16,348 nucleotides of DNA, taken from NCBI GenBank assembly GCA_016839245.1, contig JAEOUN010000007.1, positions 1-16,348 of the forward strand, written 5' to 3'. A program made the position numbers and the translations under genes. Of the stretch, positions 14,863-16,348 are shown piece after piece (the first letter of the stretch is position 1; each line of letters begins with the position of its first letter). Below the pieces are notes generated by a model that was not told the origin of the DNA, ran no database searches, and saw nothing but the letters and a program-made list of their open reading frames with translations. Source of the DNA: Candidatus Thorarchaeota archaeon. Its GTDB lineage: Archaea > Asgardarchaeota > Thorarchaeia > Thorarchaeales > Thorarchaeaceae.

Positions 14863-15984
14863 ATGGGAAGTCTAAAGACAATGAAAGAAATTCTTAATCG
14901 AATCGGGACATCCTGTAAACATCTGAAAATTATTGATGATTTCTTAATTGATAATGATACAGAATATAAAAGAATGGAGGAAATTTTACTTATCATTGAT
15001 GGATACGAAGATTTCTGTCGTGAACTTTACTTTGGGGGATCAAAATCCAAAGGAAATCCACCTCATGGATCACGGCAAATGATTCTCTCAGACATTTTTC
15101 AACACATAATCACAAGTCGTGGCATCTATCTTGCTGCAAAAGATGGTGATAGCAGAAAGAAATTCATAAAGATTGTAATGTATCTTGTTAACCAATGGTT
15201 GATTATGGACTGTTTTGGTCCAAGAGAAAATCTACAATCAAGAAGAGATTTGATGATAAAACTCAGAACTGAGATAACTGATGAGTATTTCTTTGAAAAC
15301 AATGAAAATTATTTCATAGAAAAGTATCAGGAAACATTTGACTATGACGATGACATAATTCCAAATTCTTCTTCACCTAATAGAGTACTTGATCATTATG
15401 ATTCTCTGTTCCCGAAGATTAGAGGTGGTCCAACGGAAATTTTGGTATATCTTTATCTTTTTCAAAAGAGATTGGGATTTGTAGTTTCTGCTCTTACACA
15501 ACAGCGTCTTATTACTGGTAGTGATGTCATAGCGCCTCCTGATATTTTTCTTTTCAGGAGAAAAGGTGAAGTTTTTGGATTAGAAATAGGGCGAGGAAAG
15601 GAACAGCAAAGTGCTGATTTTAGTCTACTTACTGGAATTCCAACGGTCAGTGTAAATATTATAGAAAAACAACCGTTTAGATGCGACTCCTGTGGAAGGT
15701 GGATTATATTTTGTAAGAAAATAATTGAAGATTACTCTGAATTTGGTATTCCCCTTTCACATGATGTAGCTTGTCCGGATTGCCCTTATTTTGATAATGG
15801 AAGTTGTCCTGATATTATGTGTCATACTGAAGATACAAACAGATTTGGAAACATACGTTTGGCTCGATATCATCTTCGATGTCTTAGTCCTGCCAAACAA
15901 ACCCAATCTATTCAAAATAATCCTGAATCATTGGTTGCTTATTTTCCCCTAGTTGAAGGTCTTGAAAAACTTCCAGAGGAATGA
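14863..15984 (+). CDS. Restriction-endonuclease-like protein with zinc-binding Cys clusters
   Basis: I do not recognise a named enzyme (373 residues). The N-terminal half (about 1-180) is helical. The core (about 186-265) looks like a PD-(D/E)XK nuclease: E192 in GGPTEI, P226-D227 in APPDIFLF, and E241 in FGLEIGRGK with K246. The Lys is shifted from the usual ExK place, so this is a variant or needs structural proof. A Cys-rich part follows: C274, C277, C284, then C304, C307, C315, C320 and H321, a likely zinc structure. A DNA methyltransferase gene lies convergent 80 bases downstream, which makes a restriction-modification pair plausible. ATG 14863 is used; ATG 14881 is an alternative. Confidence 0.65.
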   Translation: MGSLKTMKEILNRIGTSCKHLKIIDDFLIDNDTEYKRMEEILLIIDGYEDFCRELYFGGSKSKGNPPHGSRQMILSDIFQHIITSRGIYLAAKDGDSRKKFIKIVMYLVNQWLIMDCFGPRENLQSRRDLMIKLRTEITDEYFFENNENYFIEKYQETFDYDDDIIPNSSSPNRVLDHYDSLFPKIRGGPTEILVYLYLFQKRLGFVVSALTQQRLITGSDVIAPPDIFLFRRKGEVFGLEIGRGKEQQSADFSLLTGIPTVSVNIIEKQPFRCDSCGRWIIFCKKIIEDYSEFGIPLSHDVACPDCPYFDNGSCPDIMCHTEDTNRFGNIRLARYHLRCLSPAKQTQSIQNNPESLVAYFPLVEGLEKLPEE

Positions 15985-16064
15985 TCACAGAACTCGTAAA
16001 GAATCATCAAAATATTCGCTTAACATAACAAAATAATGTGGAATTGCAACCAATCTTCACCAAT

Positions 16065-16348
16065 TCATTGCATGTGAAATATCGACTCAGAGTATGGCTG
16101 CTTATCTCTCTCTGTACGATTTAAAACTGGGCGCTTATACTCTGCAATAATTTTCAGATTACTCCTCTTGGCAATTTCAGGATACAAATTATGACTATCA
16201 TTTGCTACTATAAAGATAGGGGCTTTTTCAGCCAAGTACTTCTTTACATTTACTAGTACTCTAGAAATTTTCTCTATATAATCCTCTTTAGCCTTCAGTC
16301 CCGTGCCATTTGACATTCTTCCTATCTCATCAACATCCTTTCGTTCGA
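16065..16348 (-). CDS. DNA methyltransferase, C-terminal part (5' end outside window)
   Basis: The frame is open upstream of the internal Met (16316) to the window edge (reading ERKDVDEIGR before it), so the gene is cut by the end. Visible features are a helix with SRVLVNVKKYL, a strand PIFIVANDSHNLYPEIA, and the ending PVLNRTERDKQPYSESIFHM. These resemble the C-terminal part of site-specific amino-methyltransferases (N4-cytosine or N6-adenine DNA methylases), where the last strands end in the same Arg-Thr...Tyr-x-Glu-Ser-Ile pattern. The catalytic (D/N/S)PPY and SAM motifs lie outside the window, so the base methylated cannot be told. It is convergent with the restriction-enzyme-like gene. 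Confidence 0.65.
   Translation of the reverse strand, partial: ERKDVDEIGRMSNGTGLKAKEDYIEKISRVLVNVKKYLAEKAPIFIVANDSHNLYPEIAKRSNLKIIAEYKRPVLNRTERDKQPYSESIFHMQ

Noticed and set aside
1..16348. CRISPR array near the Cas12-like gene
   Set aside because: No regularly spaced direct repeats were seen. The only repeat there is the two-copy promoter sequence 97 bp apart.

Overview
The window looks like a chromosomal piece of an archaeon. The tRNA-Tyr has the C1-G72 pair typical of archaeal and eukaryotic tRNA-Tyr and carries two introns with bulge-helix-bulge splice sites. Several genes have TATA-like boxes at archaeal spacing, and GGTGAT-type ribosome sites occur. AT content is generally high. I would guess an uncultivated lineage, possibly Asgard (Thorarchaeia-like), but the sequence alone does not prove the lineage.

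Left part (1-3490): the end of one gene, followed by a tightly packed ECF-type transporter operon. Its order is S component, double ATPase, T component, the same order as the bacterial ykoE-ykoD-ykoC (thiamine/hydroxymethylpyrimidine) systems. The S component carries an extra C-terminal domain outside the membrane. The gene cut by the window edge ends in a very similar sequence, so the two probably share that domain. A small Cys-rich protein on the minus strand overlaps the end of the operon.

Middle left (3848-5628, minus strand): a SagB-type nitroreductase-family oxidoreductase followed by a tandem GNAT acetyltransferase. They overlap by four bases and are translationally coupled.

Right part (5758-16348): this stretch is rich in nucleases and looks like a defence or mobile region. 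It holds, in order:
- a protein with a DUF4145/HEPN-like C-terminus;
- a NucS/DUF91-type nuclease gene split by one in-frame TAA;
- a giant 1530-residue minus-strand protein with a RecB/Cas4-like nuclease core and no family I recognise for the rest;
- a divergent, stand-alone TnpB/Cas12-like RNA-guided nuclease gene whose RuvC-II acidic residue is missing from the usual place, whose 3' end is packed with hairpins (a candidate guide RNA), and whose promoter region contains a near-identical duplicate;
- tRNA-Tyr(GUA) with two 30-nt non-canonical introns;
- a restriction-endonuclease-like protein with zinc-binding cysteines, convergent with a DNA methyltransferase that runs off the window.

The most notable items are the doubly interrupted tRNA-Tyr, the giant RecB-like protein facing the TnpB gene, the architecture of the TnpB locus, and the S component with a substrate-binding-like domain shared with its neighbour. 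No CRISPR array, rRNA or TnpA transposase gene was seen.
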